Below are positions 17,738 through 26,454 of a DNA stretch of 63,796 nt, one piece after another. The stretch comes from JADKIH01 sp031427625 (lineage in GTDB: Bacteria > Bacteroidota > Bacteroidia > AKYH767-A > 2013-40CM-41-45). The position numbers were made by a program, and so were the translations under genes. Numbering within the stretch: the first letter of the stretch is position 1; each line of letters begins with the position of its first letter. The stretch spans positions 1 to 63,796 of the forward strand of contig JANPNV010000038.1 of assembly GCA_031427625.1 (NCBI GenBank). Direction: 5' to 3'. Under the pieces are notes generated by a model. That model saw only the letters and a list, made by a program, of their open reading frames with translations. It was not told the origin of the DNA and ran no database searches.

Positions 17738-18506
17738 TAATTAATTTGGGTTTGTTATAGGTCATTTCTTTGCCGGCCGGATAAACATAGATATTTTTTC
17801 CTGTTGATTTCAAAATTGCATGACCGGCTGCTGTATCCCACTCCATCGTCGGAGCGAAACGTGGATAGATATCAGCGAAACCTTCAGCGAGAAGACAAAA
17901 TTTAAGAGCACTGCCTGCATTAAGAAGTTCAATATTTTTGTGACTTTCATTTAACCGGTTGATAAAGGTATCTGTTTCCGGCGAATTATGTGTACGACTT
18001 GCAATAACTCTGAAATTTTTTCTGATAACGTTATTATCCGGATGCAATTTGTTTTTTTCGGATATCACAAGCCTCTCGCTTCCTGAGAATTTATAAACGC
18101 CATCATTCTCAATACCGACAATCGAAATTCCATTTGCAGGTTGAAAAATAATTCCTAAAACCGGACTGTTATTTTCCATGAATGCAATGTTCACAGTGAA
18201 CTCGCCATTCCTCTTTATAAATTCCTTCGTGCCGTCGAGCGGATCTACAAGCCAGTAATTTTTCCACAGCTTCCGTTCATCGTAAGGAATTTCTTTCCCT
18301 TCTTCACTCATAACAGGATATTTTTCCCGCCTGAGAATATCAGAAATAATAATATGTGAGGCGGTGTCTGCTTCAGTCAAAGGAGAACCATCCGATTTCA
18401 TATCAACGGTAATGGAACGCTTATAAACTTCCAGGATTTTTTTTCCTGCTTCAGCGGCTGCTTCGAGAGCAAGCTCTGCCAGCTTTTTTAGTTTCTCTAA
18501 CTCCAT
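17715..18506 (-). CDS. cysQ: 3'(2'),5'-bisphosphate nucleotidase CysQ
   Basis: A 263-aa Mg-dependent, lithium-sensitive type phosphatase of the inositol monophosphatase fold. It converts 3'-phosphoadenosine 5'-phosphate (PAP), the by-product of sulfotransferases and PAPS reductase, to AMP. Metal-binding motifs are complete: S-E-E-G at 67-70, D88-P-L-D91-G-T-K-E-F, and WDTAAGHAIL near the C-terminus. It follows cysN by three bases and overlaps the flippase gene. Its place between PAPS synthesis and a glycan locus holding a sulfotransferase suggests it relieves PAP inhibition of sulfation. Confidence 0.93.
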   Translation of the reverse strand: MELEKLKKLAELALEAAAEAGKKILEVYKRSITVDMKSDGSPLTEADTASHIIISDILRREKYPVMSEEGKEIPYDERKLWKNYWLVDPLDGTKEFIKRNGEFTVNIAFMENNSPVLGIIFQPANGISIVGIENDGVYKFSGSERLVISEKNKLHPDNNVIRKNFRVIASRTHNSPETDTFINRLNESHKNIELLNAGSALKFCLLAEGFADIYPRFAPTMEWDTAAGHAILKSTGKNIYVYPAGKEMTYNKPKLINDWFIAK

Positions 18507-18509
18507 AAA

Positions 18510-19769
18510 TTATATTATCATTCCCGCGCCAACGGTTTCGTTAGTTGATTCGTCGATTAATATGAGACTGCCAGTGTTCCTGTTCCGTCGGTAACTATCA
18601 AATAACAATGGCTTTGTTGTCCTTAATTGAACTCTTCCGATCTCATTGATCGAAAGAGATTTTTCATTCTCCAATCGCCGAAGAGACTGTATGTCGATCT
18701 TGTAATGAATACCCTTGACGAAAGCACGTATTTCATTCGTTGTATGCTTTACAATATAAGTTGAATTTATGTTTAGCTCTTTTTCATTTAACCAGCACAG
18801 CATGATTTCAATATCTTGTCCTGTTTGAGGAATATTATTTTCACGCACAATCATGTCTCCTCGACCGATGTCGATATCATCCTCCAGGACAATGCTTACA
18901 GACATTGGAGAAAATGCCTCTTCCAGTTTTTTCCCACCACAATCAATCGACTTAATTTTTGTTTTAAATCCTGAAGGAAGAACTATTACTCTATCGCCGG
19001 CACGAAAAACGCCTCCGGAAATTCTACCTGCATATCCACGATAGTCATGATGAGCATCGGATTGTGGACGAATTACATATTGGACTGGAAATCGGCAATC
19101 TATATGATTCAAATCACCGCTGATGTGTACATTTTCAAGATGAAATAAAAGTGTGCTCCCTTCATACCAGGGCATGTTCTCAGAACGTGATACTACGTTG
19201 TCTCCATGCTTTGCACTCACCGGAATAAACTGAATATCCTGAACGTCGAGCCTGGATGAAAACATCCTGAATTCTTCAACAATATTTTCATAGATTTCAT
19301 GATCGTAATTAACAAGATCCATCTTATTAATGCAGACAACCATGTGCGGAATTCTCAGCAGACTGGCAATGAATGCATGACGACGAGTCTGCTCTACCAT
19401 TCCTTTTCTTGCATCAATAAGAATCAGTGCAAGGTTAGAAGTAGAAGCGCCCGTCACCATATTTCTGGTATACTGAATATGTCCGGGAGTATCAGAAATA
19501 ATAAATTTTCTTTTAGCAGTTGTAAAGTACATGTAAGCAACGTCGATAGTAATTCCTTGCTCACGTTCTGCTTTTAATCCATCGGTAATTAGAGATAGAT
19601 CTACGCCTTCATAACCTCTTTTCTTGCTTGAGGTTTGGATAGCCTGTAACTGATCGTCGTGAATATTTTTAGTATCCATAAGCAACCGTCCGATTAACGT
19701 ACTCTTACCGTCATCCACGCTTCCGCATGTTGTGAATCGAAGTAACTCTATGTCTGTACGAAAAGGCAT
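18510..19769 (-). CDS. cysN: Sulfate adenylyltransferase subunit 1 (GTPase)
   Basis: The 419-aa GTP-hydrolysing subunit that drives APS formation by CysD from ATP and sulfate. GTPase motifs are clear: G1 GSVDDGKST at 16-24, G3 DTPGH near 95, and G4 NKMD near 148. EF-Tu-like domains 2 and 3 follow (FPVQYVIRPQSDAHHDYRGY). The protein lacks a fused APS kinase domain, and a separate cysC lies 1.1 kb upstream. It starts 35 bases after cysD and leads into cysQ with a three-base gap. Confidence 0.96.
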   Translation of the reverse strand: MPFRTDIELLRFTTCGSVDDGKSTLIGRLLMDTKNIHDDQLQAIQTSSKKRGYEGVDLSLITDGLKAEREQGITIDVAYMYFTTAKRKFIISDTPGHIQYTRNMVTGASTSNLALILIDARKGMVEQTRRHAFIASLLRIPHMVVCINKMDLVNYDHEIYENIVEEFRMFSSRLDVQDIQFIPVSAKHGDNVVSRSENMPWYEGSTLLFHLENVHISGDLNHIDCRFPVQYVIRPQSDAHHDYRGYAGRISGGVFRAGDRVIVLPSGFKTKIKSIDCGGKKLEEAFSPMSVSIVLEDDIDIGRGDMIVRENNIPQTGQDIEIMLCWLNEKELNINSTYIVKHTTNEIRAFVKGIHYKIDIQSLRRLENEKSLSINEIGRVQLRTTKPLLFDSYRRNRNTGSLILIDESTNETVGAGMII

Positions 19770-19804
19770 GTTCTTTATGTTAAAATATTACTCAATGAAT
19801 TCGT

Positions 19805-20710
19805 TTAAAAATATCCCTGTCTCTTTCTGTCTTCCATAGAAGTTTCTGTACGCTTATCATCCATTCGAGTACCTCTTTCTGAAATAGTTGATGAATATAT
19901 TTCTCGTATGATATCTTCTATTGTTGAAGCATTGCTGATGACAGCACCTGTACAAGTCATATCTCCTATTGTCCTGAATCTTATTTTAAGATCTTCCATC
20001 TTTTCTCCGTCATCTAATTTCATGAAATCGGAACAAGCGTAGATAACACCATCACGCTTGAAAACTTTTCTTTGATGCGAAAAATATAATTCAGGAATCT
20101 GTATTTTCTCCCGGTAGATATAATTCCATACATCTAGTTCTGTCCAGTTGCTTAGCGGAAAAACTCTAAAATGTTCACCAGAGTGTTTTCGTCCATTAAA
20201 TAGATTCCATAGTTCAGGCCTCTGATTTCGCGGATCCCACTGCCCGAATTCATCACGATGAGAAAAGAATCTTTCTTTGGCACGTGCCTTTTCTTCATCT
20301 CTTCTTGCGCCTCCTATAGCGGCATCGAAATTGAATTCCTTTATTGAATCCAAAAGAGTAACAGTTTGCAAAGCATTTCTACTTGCATTTCTTCCCTGTT
20401 CTTCCGAAACCCGGCCTTCATCAATTGAATCCTGAACTGTTCGAACAATCAGATTTACTCCTAGCTCACTTATACACTTATCCCTGAAGGCAAGCGTCTC
20501 CGGGAAATTATGACCTGTATCAATATGCAGTAATGAGAATGGAATTTTTGCAGGGAAGAACGCCTTCCTGGCCAGATGAGAGATTATTATCGAATCCTTT
20601 CCTCCACTGAATAGCAATACCGGATTTTGAAATTGAGCCGCAACTTCTCTGATAACAAAAATGCTTTCAGATTCAAGCTCACGTAAATGATCGAGGTTAT
20701 AACTAAACAC
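19805..20710 (-). CDS. cysD: Sulfate adenylyltransferase subunit 2
   Basis: The 301-aa catalytic subunit of ATP sulfurylase, an adenine nucleotide alpha-hydrolase (PP-loop) enzyme. The PP-loop is LLFSGGKDS (residues 32-40), followed by SLLHIDTGHNFPETLAFRD. The C-terminus TETSMEDRKRQGYF is the standard CysD ending. The start codon is GTG at 20710. A Bacteroidota -7 box lies about 27 bases upstream, so cysD may begin its own transcript separate from cysC. No PAPS reductase (cysH) is found in the window, which points to PAPS use rather than reduction. Confidence 0.96.
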   Translation of the reverse strand: MFSYNLDHLRELESESIFVIREVAAQFQNPVLLFSGGKDSIIISHLARKAFFPAKIPFSLLHIDTGHNFPETLAFRDKCISELGVNLIVRTVQDSIDEGRVSEEQGRNASRNALQTVTLLDSIKEFNFDAAIGGARRDEEKARAKERFFSHRDEFGQWDPRNQRPELWNLFNGRKHSGEHFRVFPLSNWTELDVWNYIYREKIQIPELYFSHQRKVFKRDGVIYACSDFMKLDDGEKMEDLKIRFRTIGDMTCTGAVISNASTIEDIIREIYSSTISERGTRMDDKRTETSMEDRKRQGYF

Positions 20711-20736
20711 AGTTTTCTATCTTATTAAATGAAAAG

Positions 20737-20744
20737 CAAATTTA
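20737..20744 (-). promoter_or_regulatory. Candidate -7 box of the cysD promoter
   Basis: On the minus strand the sequence TAAATTTG matches the Bacteroidota -7 consensus TAnnTTTG, 26 bases before the cysD GTG. A weak -33 element (TTTC) lies about 21 bases upstream. The 190-base gap between cysC and cysD (20711-20900) otherwise holds no gene. The -33 match is poor, so this is a candidate only. Confidence 0.45.
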
Positions 20745-20900
20745 ACTATTTGCTACAACCCTGATGAAATCAGTTATTGCGATATTAACAAACTTAATTG
20801 ATGATAACAGATTTAACCGATATTGGTAAATTGTACTGAAATCGGGTGTTATTGCAAAATGATTTAACGAATAGAAACTATTTTCGTTGCATCGCTTCGG

Positions 20901-21491
20901 TTAAAGAGCCAGGCTCACCTTTGGAAGTATGTAATCAAGAAGCGCTGTTAACGATTCTTCCTCCGTTTCCCGATCGGTATTCAGGATAAGTTCCGGATTT
21001 AAGGGTGGTTCATAGGGAGCACCCACACCAGTAAAATCTTTGATTGCGCCACTTCTGGCTTTTTTGTAAAGACCTTTCACATCACGGCCTTCGCATACTT
21101 CAATTGACGCATTCACATAAACTTCTGCGAAATCAGTAACGGGAATTAGTGCTCTGACGAAATCTCGTTCAGATCGGAATGGGGAAATAAACGATGCGAT
21201 AATTATCAATCCTGCCTCGTTCATAAGCTTACATACTTCTCCGATGCGACGGATATTTTCTTTCCTGTCGTCGTCCGTAAAACCGAGATCTTTGTTTAAT
21301 CCTGAACGCAATGTATCACCGTCGAGTAAGTAGGCTTTAAAACCTTTGTCAGTAAGTCTTCTTTCCAAAGCAGAAGCGAGAGTGCTTTTCCCCGACCCGC
21401 TTAATCCTGTCATCCATATTACAAATGGTTGCTGGTGAAAAACGGTAATCCGCTGATCACGAGAAATTGTTTCTTGCAACGGGAATATCAT
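20901..21491 (-). CDS. cysC: Adenylyl-sulfate kinase
   Basis: A 196-aa APS kinase that phosphorylates APS to PAPS. The P-loop GLSGSGKST is at residues 29-37. The APS-binding segments DGDTLRSGLNKDLGF and DRKENIRRIGEVCKL, and the lid region RDVKGLYKKARSGAIKDFTG, are all present. Length is usual. It lies ten bases after the shortened dehydrogenase gene, so it is probably read with deoC and the dehydrogenases, while cysD, after a 190-base gap, seems to have its own promoter. Together with CysDN it supplies PAPS for the sulfotransferase. Confidence 0.96.
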   Translation of the reverse strand: MIFPLQETISRDQRITVFHQQPFVIWMTGLSGSGKSTLASALERRLTDKGFKAYLLDGDTLRSGLNKDLGFTDDDRKENIRRIGEVCKLMNEAGLIIIASFISPFRSERDFVRALIPVTDFAEVYVNASIEVCEGRDVKGLYKKARSGAIKDFTGVGAPYEPPLNPELILNTDRETEEESLTALLDYILPKVSLAL

Positions 21492-21501
21492 AAAATTTTA
21501 T

Positions 21502-22434
21502 TTATTGGCCAATTGGATGCCATGTAGTTTTTATTTCTTGAAGATCCATTATCCTGTATGGGTTCTGTGACTTCTCTCCAGCCAGATCGTCTTCACCGTA
21601 AATTGCAACTCTTTTTACATTCAACGATGCTGATTCTTTTATCTTCTTCATTTCATCTCTGTTATTTCCAAAATAGACAATGGCATTTACATCCATGTGC
21701 GTTGAAAAATGTGTGAGCAATTCAGTACGATAACCGGTAAGTATATTAACAACACCTGCCGGAACGTCTGACGAATTCAAGACTTCACCGAATGTAACTG
21801 CACATAATGGTTTCTCTGAAGATGCCAAAGCGACGATGGTGTTTCCGCCTGCAATTGCAGGTGCAATCGATGAAATCAAACCGAGTAATCCGGAAGTTTC
21901 AGCTGAGAGAATGGCTATGACGCCCATTGGTTCAGGAACGGAGAAATTAAAGTGTGATGATTCAACCGGATTCACAGAGCTGAAAACCTGCTGAAATTTA
22001 TCGCACCATCCGGCATAATATAAAAGCCTGTCGATGGAAACATTCAGCTCTTTTTCTGCCTGTGCTGCTGTACTTCCCTGTTGTTTCAATTCCAGAATAA
22101 ATTGCTCTCTTCTGCCTTCCAGCATTTCTGCAATCCTGTATAATATTTGTCCTTTGTTATAGGCACTTCTCTTTGCCCAACCAGATTGGGCTTTACGAGC
22201 CACAACTACTGCTTCACGAAAATCTTTACGCGATGAATGGCATATATTGGCAATTGTTTTTCCATCCTTATCTTCCAACGCATAATACCTTCCTGATTCT
22301 GTACGAGGAAATTTTCCATCGATATAAATCTTGTACGTTTTCATAACATCGAGTCTATCCGACTTCGGTGTTGAACCGTTCCCCTGACCGTTTGTTTTAA
22401 CTTCGATGATTGTTTTATTTTTTTCGAGATCCAT
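21502..22434 (-). CDS. Shortened aldehyde dehydrogenase-like protein lacking the active site
   Basis: A 310-aa relative of aldehyde dehydrogenases. It covers only the N-terminal NAD-binding part: IDGKFPRTESGRYY, VPEPMGVIAILSAETSG and APAIAGGNTIVALASSEKP can be matched to a full enzyme. The sequence leaves the family just where the catalytic Glu (E-L-G-G-K) and Cys should follow. The NAD-contact Lys of KPAE is replaced (ALASSEK). It ends with a short unrelated tail (DLQEIKTTWHPIGQ). It lies between the full dehydrogenase (eight bases away) and cysC. Reading is intact with no frameshift, so it looks like a maintained, non-catalytic partner rather than debris. Confidence 0.8.
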   Translation of the reverse strand: MDLEKNKTIIEVKTNGQGNGSTPKSDRLDVMKTYKIYIDGKFPRTESGRYYALEDKDGKTIANICHSSRKDFREAVVVARKAQSGWAKRSAYNKGQILYRIAEMLEGRREQFILELKQQGSTAAQAEKELNVSIDRLLYYAGWCDKFQQVFSSVNPVESSHFNFSVPEPMGVIAILSAETSGLLGLISSIAPAIAGGNTIVALASSEKPLCAVTFGEVLNSSDVPAGVVNILTGYRTELLTHFSTHMDVNAIVYFGNNRDEMKKIKESASLNVKRVAIYGEDDLAGEKSQNPYRIMDLQEIKTTWHPIGQ

Positions 22435-22442
22435 TTTCTTTC

Positions 22443-23921
22443 TCAGTTTTCAATATGCAGATATGGCATTAAGCCGTGAAGTCCTCCTTCTCTACCGACG
22501 CCACTTTCTTTGTAGCCGCCAAATGGTGAAGTAGGATCAAATTTATTGTATGTATTTGCCCAGATTACACCCGCTCTGAGAGCAGAAGTGACTTTAAAAA
22601 TCTTCGAGCCTTTGTCTGTCCAGACACCACCACTGAGTCCGTAAGGAATATTGTTGGCTTTTTCTATCACTTCTTCAATTGTCCTGAACGTTTGAATACT
22701 AAGAACGGGACCGAAGATTTCTTCCTGAACGATTCTGGAAGACTGAGACACATTGGTGAATAGTGTTGGTCTGTAAAAATATCCTTTGGATGGAATTGTA
22801 CATGATGTCTGAAAACATTCGCCACCTTCGTTTATTCCGATTTTAATATACTGTTTGATTTTATCGAGCTGCATTTTTGAGTTGATCGCGCCGATATCTG
22901 TATTCTTATCAAGAGGGTCACCAACGATAAGAGTTTCCATTCTGTCTTTCAGTTTTTTGATAACCTTCTTGGCAATACTTTCCTGAACGAACAACCGTGA
23001 ACCTGCACAGCATACATGACCCTGGTTAAAGAAGATTCCGTTAACGATTCCCTCGACAGCCTGATCGATTGCAGCATCTTCAAAAATTATGTTCGCTGCT
23101 TTTCCTCCAAGCTCGAGCGTATATTTCTTATTACTGCCGGCAATAGACTTCTGTATTATCTTTCCAACTTCTGTTGATCCGGTAAATGCAATCTTATCGA
23201 TGCCGGGATGATTTACAATAGCAGCTCCTGTTGCTCCGGCTCCTGTTACAATATTTACAACACCGGGAGGAAGTCCTGCTTCTCTTATTATTTCTGCGAG
23301 TTTAAGTGCTGTGAGAGAAGTTGTCTCTGCCGGTTTTAATACAACAGTATTTCCTGCTGCCAAAGCAGGTGCGATTTTCCATGCGGCCATGAGAAGCGGA
23401 AAATTCCATGGAATTATTTGTCCGGCTACTCCCAACGACTTCGATTTTGTTCCGGGAATTGCATAATCAATTTTATCGGCCCAGCCGGCATAGTAAAAGA
23501 AATGTGCAGCTGCTAATGGAATATCAATGTCGCGCGACTCACGGATAGGTTTGCCGCCGTCCATCGATTCGATTACTGAAAGTTCACGTGCGCGTTCCTG
23601 GATGATGCGTGCAATGCGAAAAATATATTTCCCGCGTTCTTTAGCGGGCATTTTACTCCATACTTTATCATAGGCACGACGTGCGGCTATTACAGCACGA
23701 TCGACATCCTTTTCGTTTGCATCTGCAATACTGGCAATCTTTTTTTCATTTGCCGGGTTGATGGTGTCAAAATATTTTCCGGAAGATGGTGGTGTAAATT
23801 CTCCATCAATAAATAATTCGTATTGCGATTTAAGTTTGATATGGTCACTACTCTCAGGAGCAGGCGCATAAGTCCAGTCCGTATCAAACTTCAATGTATT
23901 TTCTTTTTTACTCTTTTTCAT
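22443..23921 (-). CDS. NAD(P)-dependent aldehyde dehydrogenase
   Basis: A full-length 492-aa aldehyde dehydrogenase superfamily enzyme. P171-W-N, the KPAE coenzyme loop (196-199), FTGSTEVGK, the catalytic base Glu in YTLELGGK (E270) and the nucleophile Cys in GHVCCAGSRLF (C304 or C305) are all present. It follows deoC by 49 bases, and the natural substrate is probably acetaldehyde released by DeoC, giving acetate (inference). The N-terminal extension of about 30 residues (KKSKKENTLKFDTDWTYAPA) is longer than in many homologues. Confidence 0.92.
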   Translation of the reverse strand: MKKSKKENTLKFDTDWTYAPAPESSDHIKLKSQYELFIDGEFTPPSSGKYFDTINPANEKKIASIADANEKDVDRAVIAARRAYDKVWSKMPAKERGKYIFRIARIIQERARELSVIESMDGGKPIRESRDIDIPLAAAHFFYYAGWADKIDYAIPGTKSKSLGVAGQIIPWNFPLLMAAWKIAPALAAGNTVVLKPAETTSLTALKLAEIIREAGLPPGVVNIVTGAGATGAAIVNHPGIDKIAFTGSTEVGKIIQKSIAGSNKKYTLELGGKAANIIFEDAAIDQAVEGIVNGIFFNQGHVCCAGSRLFVQESIAKKVIKKLKDRMETLIVGDPLDKNTDIGAINSKMQLDKIKQYIKIGINEGGECFQTSCTIPSKGYFYRPTLFTNVSQSSRIVQEEIFGPVLSIQTFRTIEEVIEKANNIPYGLSGGVWTDKGSKIFKVTSALRAGVIWANTYNKFDPTSPFGGYKESGVGREGGLHGLMPYLHIEN

Positions 23922-23970
23922 CTTCGATTAATATAAACATCTTCAATCTAAATTCTTACTCTTTAATTTT

Positions 23971-24873
23971 CTAGTCTTTCGAAAAATAATCTATACTCTG
24001 ATAAACTCCTGTTTGCTCTTTTAATATCTGCATGAGAATATCGTTGGCTAATGAACTTGCACCGAATCGAAACATATCTGCATTCAGCCAATCATTTCCG
24101 AGTGTTTCCTTAAGAACGACAAGATATTGTATGGCCAACTTGGAGGTAGCAATACCACCGGCTGGCTTCATTCCTATTTTTTTTCCTGTCAGATAATAAA
24201 AATCGCGAATAGCTTCAAGCATCACAAGTGTAACCGGTAAAGTTGCTGCGGGTTGAATTTTTCCTGTAGATGTTTTAATAAAATCTGCTCCGGCATTCAT
24301 AGCCAGATCACTGGCACGTCTTACATTATCCAGTGTACTCAATTCACCTGTTTCAAGGATTACTTTCAGATGAGCATTTCCGCAGGCTTCCTTTACGGCT
24401 GCAATTTCATCAAAGACATAATTATATTCTCCTGCCAAAAAATGACCGCGAGAAATTACCATATCGATTTCATCGGCGCCTTCATTTACAGCCCAGCGGG
24501 TTTCCTCCAACTTGACCTTCCGGCTTGACATACCACTGGGAAATGCAGTAGCAACTGCGGCCACTTTCACTGATGAGCCCTTTAACGCCTCTTTAGCAAT
24601 TTTTACAAGATTTGGATAGACACATACTGCAGCAACAGCTGGTATTCCCGGCAGAGCAGAATGAGGGTGCATGGCTTTCGAACAAAGCTGCTTTACTTTT
24701 CCAGGAGTATCTCTGGCTTCTAACGTTGTTAGATCCAACATGCTCATGGCCAGCTTAAGAGCAGAAAGCTTCGACTCTTTTTTTATACTTCTTTTGCTGA
24801 ATCTGGATATTCTTTCTTCAACCCCAACCTGATCGATAGCAGGGCTTTCCGAAATATTATAATCAATTTTCAT
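23971..24873 (-). CDS. deoC: Deoxyribose-phosphate aldolase
   Basis: A 300-aa class I aldolase that splits 2-deoxyribose 5-phosphate into glyceraldehyde 3-phosphate and acetaldehyde. The Schiff-base Lys is K200 in ADFIKTSTGK. The proton-relay Asp is D137 in EIDMVI, and the second Lys is K236 in GMKPAGG. The N-terminal extension makes it longer than the 220-aa short form and like the form common in Bacteroidota. It heads the operon deoC, dehydrogenase, dehydrogenase-like, cysC. Confidence 0.95.
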   Translation of the reverse strand: MKIDYNISESPAIDQVGVEERISRFSKRSIKKESKLSALKLAMSMLDLTTLEARDTPGKVKQLCSKAMHPHSALPGIPAVAAVCVYPNLVKIAKEALKGSSVKVAAVATAFPSGMSSRKVKLEETRWAVNEGADEIDMVISRGHFLAGEYNYVFDEIAAVKEACGNAHLKVILETGELSTLDNVRRASDLAMNAGADFIKTSTGKIQPAATLPVTLVMLEAIRDFYYLTGKKIGMKPAGGIATSKLAIQYLVVLKETLGNDWLNADMFRFGASSLANDILMQILKEQTGVYQSIDYFSKD

Positions 24874-24947
24874 TTATTTTTTTCAATTCTCGAATACGAA
24901 TATACAAATAAGAGACGACGATGCAGAACACAACCCAATAATGACTT

Positions 24948-25538
24948 TTAAAAGCCGTACAAAAGGGAGAATTCAAGCAATACATTATACTGTCCTTTAT
25001 CGAAAAAAGTTGAATAGGATCCGGGATAAGGACGAATTGTAGTTAATGAATTACTGTATCTGCCATCAAATGACCAATGGTCATTCAGCTTATAAAGGAT
25101 TCCAATGTTTCCGGAAACTTCATACTTTTTGAATGGAAGAGTATTTCTATAAATACCGAACTGATCATCTTCAGCCGAAAATATTAATGTTCCGAAAGAC
25201 GGCCCTGCAGTTATGGCAAACTTTTTTGAAATATGATAAATCAATAACACCGGAACTTCAACGTAATGTACTCTCATCCGGTAAAAATTATTGTATTCGT
25301 CTGTAGGTTTCCGGCTTCCCTTCTGTATAAAAACCATTTCCAATTGCAGAGAAAATTTTTCCGACAAACTCGTATTTACATATCCGCCGCCAAGAATACC
25401 TAACTTATCAAACCCCGATAGTTTGTCGCCATTTACCTGCGAGCCGGAAAGACCGAACCTGATTCCTGCATCGAAACGTTGTGCTGAAAGATTTAACGTC
25501 ACGAAAATAAACAAACAAAGAAGGAGATTTCCTTTCAT
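24948..25538 (-). CDS. PorT-like outer-membrane beta-barrel protein
   Basis: A 196-aa exported protein with signal peptide MKGNLLLCLFIFVTLNLSAQ and a small eight-strand-type barrel (outer membrane protein beta-barrel domain of the PorT/OmpX kind). Strands such as DAGIRFGLSGSQ, FSLQLEMVFIQKGS and YVEVPVLLIYHISKKFAITAGPS are typical, and it ends with LLEFSLLYGF. It is the last gene of the tlpA-DUF6029-Omp28 group, 24 bases after the Omp28-like lipoprotein. The role is unknown; being in that operon, it may share its envelope function. Confidence 0.8.
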   Translation of the reverse strand: MKGNLLLCLFIFVTLNLSAQRFDAGIRFGLSGSQVNGDKLSGFDKLGILGGGYVNTSLSEKFSLQLEMVFIQKGSRKPTDEYNNFYRMRVHYVEVPVLLIYHISKKFAITAGPSFGTLIFSAEDDQFGIYRNTLPFKKYEVSGNIGILYKLNDHWSFDGRYSNSLTTIRPYPGSYSTFFDKGQYNVLLEFSLLYGF

Positions 25539-25562
25539 AAAAGCGCAATGACTTATTATTTT

Positions 25563-26450
25563 TTAACGGACAGACATTTGTTCCGACTGAATAATTTCAT
25601 AGGTATTTGCATTGTAAATAAATGCGACTATGTTGCAATGATTGACATTCCAGTTGTTGCTTATGGTGTATGTATAATTTTTTGTGATTGCTGTTCCAGC
25701 TGGAGCTCCTCCCGTTATAAGGGCTTCGCCCCATGTAGTATTTAACACATCACGAAGAACATGATGATGAATAAAATCCGGGACAAATTCAGGAGTATGA
25801 TTGTACCATACCTGCCAGTTTAATACACTGTCCTCTGTTATTACAACCTGTAATTTATAATCTCCCGATAAATTGCTGACGAGTTCAGAAGCTACAGAAA
25901 CACCAACTGAATTCGTTGATGAATTGAAGCTGTTTGTAATGGAAAGTTTCACCTGCGTAGGCAATGCAAGCTGATTAGCAATTTCAGTGGCCCAGCCAGA
26001 AACAGCTTTAGAATGAGTGGCATTCGGATAACCTACACGATTGATCATCCCTTTTGGATTCCCTGTTATTCCAAAAAAGGTATTCCATGCAGTGCCTGAC
26101 TGAGTATTGAAATCAGTAGTGAATGCTCCCGGCGGCTGATTGCCAGGGCATGCGAATGCTGTAGGACAGGTTCCGGCGAAATATCCTGCATGAACACTGA
26201 CTACAACAAGACAGTGGTTATAAATTGCTTTTAAAGTATCGTTCAGGTAAACTCCTGCATCGGGACAATTTCCACATAGGTGTCCTGTATAATCTTCTAC
26301 AAGTACTTTTCGGTTAGGAATTGAATCATCAATTCCTGTCGCACAGAAATCTTGCACAACAACTTGTTCACGATAGGGCCCTTCGATTTTATCGCATCCT
26401 GAAAATGCTATAGAAATAAGTGCGGCAAAAAATATTTTTTTAGTTCTCAT
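25563..26450 (-). CDS. Omp28-like lipoprotein with CxxC motif
   Basis: A 295-aa lipoprotein: the lipobox FSGC gives lipidated Cys19. The next domain is thioredoxin-like in layout, with KVLVEDYTGHLCGNCPDAGVYL holding the pair C59/C62, a pattern shared with Porphyromonas Omp28-type proteins. The C-terminal half is beta-rich (NYTYTISNNWNVNHCNIVAF). It sits four bases after the DUF6029 gene. A role in surface thiol or disulfide chemistry is possible from the CxxC pair, but activity is not established. Confidence 0.82.
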   Translation of the reverse strand: MRTKKIFFAALISIAFSGCDKIEGPYREQVVVQDFCATGIDDSIPNRKVLVEDYTGHLCGNCPDAGVYLNDTLKAIYNHCLVVVSVHAGYFAGTCPTAFACPGNQPPGAFTTDFNTQSGTAWNTFFGITGNPKGMINRVGYPNATHSKAVSGWATEIANQLALPTQVKLSITNSFNSSTNSVGVSVASELVSNLSGDYKLQVVITEDSVLNWQVWYNHTPEFVPDFIHHHVLRDVLNTTWGEALITGGAPAGTAITKNYTYTISNNWNVNHCNIVAFIYNANTYEIIQSEQMSVR

Positions 26451-26454
26451 GATG

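Noticed and set aside
18510..21491. Assimilatory sulfate reduction operon
   Set aside because: No PAPS reductase or sulfite reductase in the window; gene overlaps join the cys genes to glycan genes. Genes outside the window could change this.
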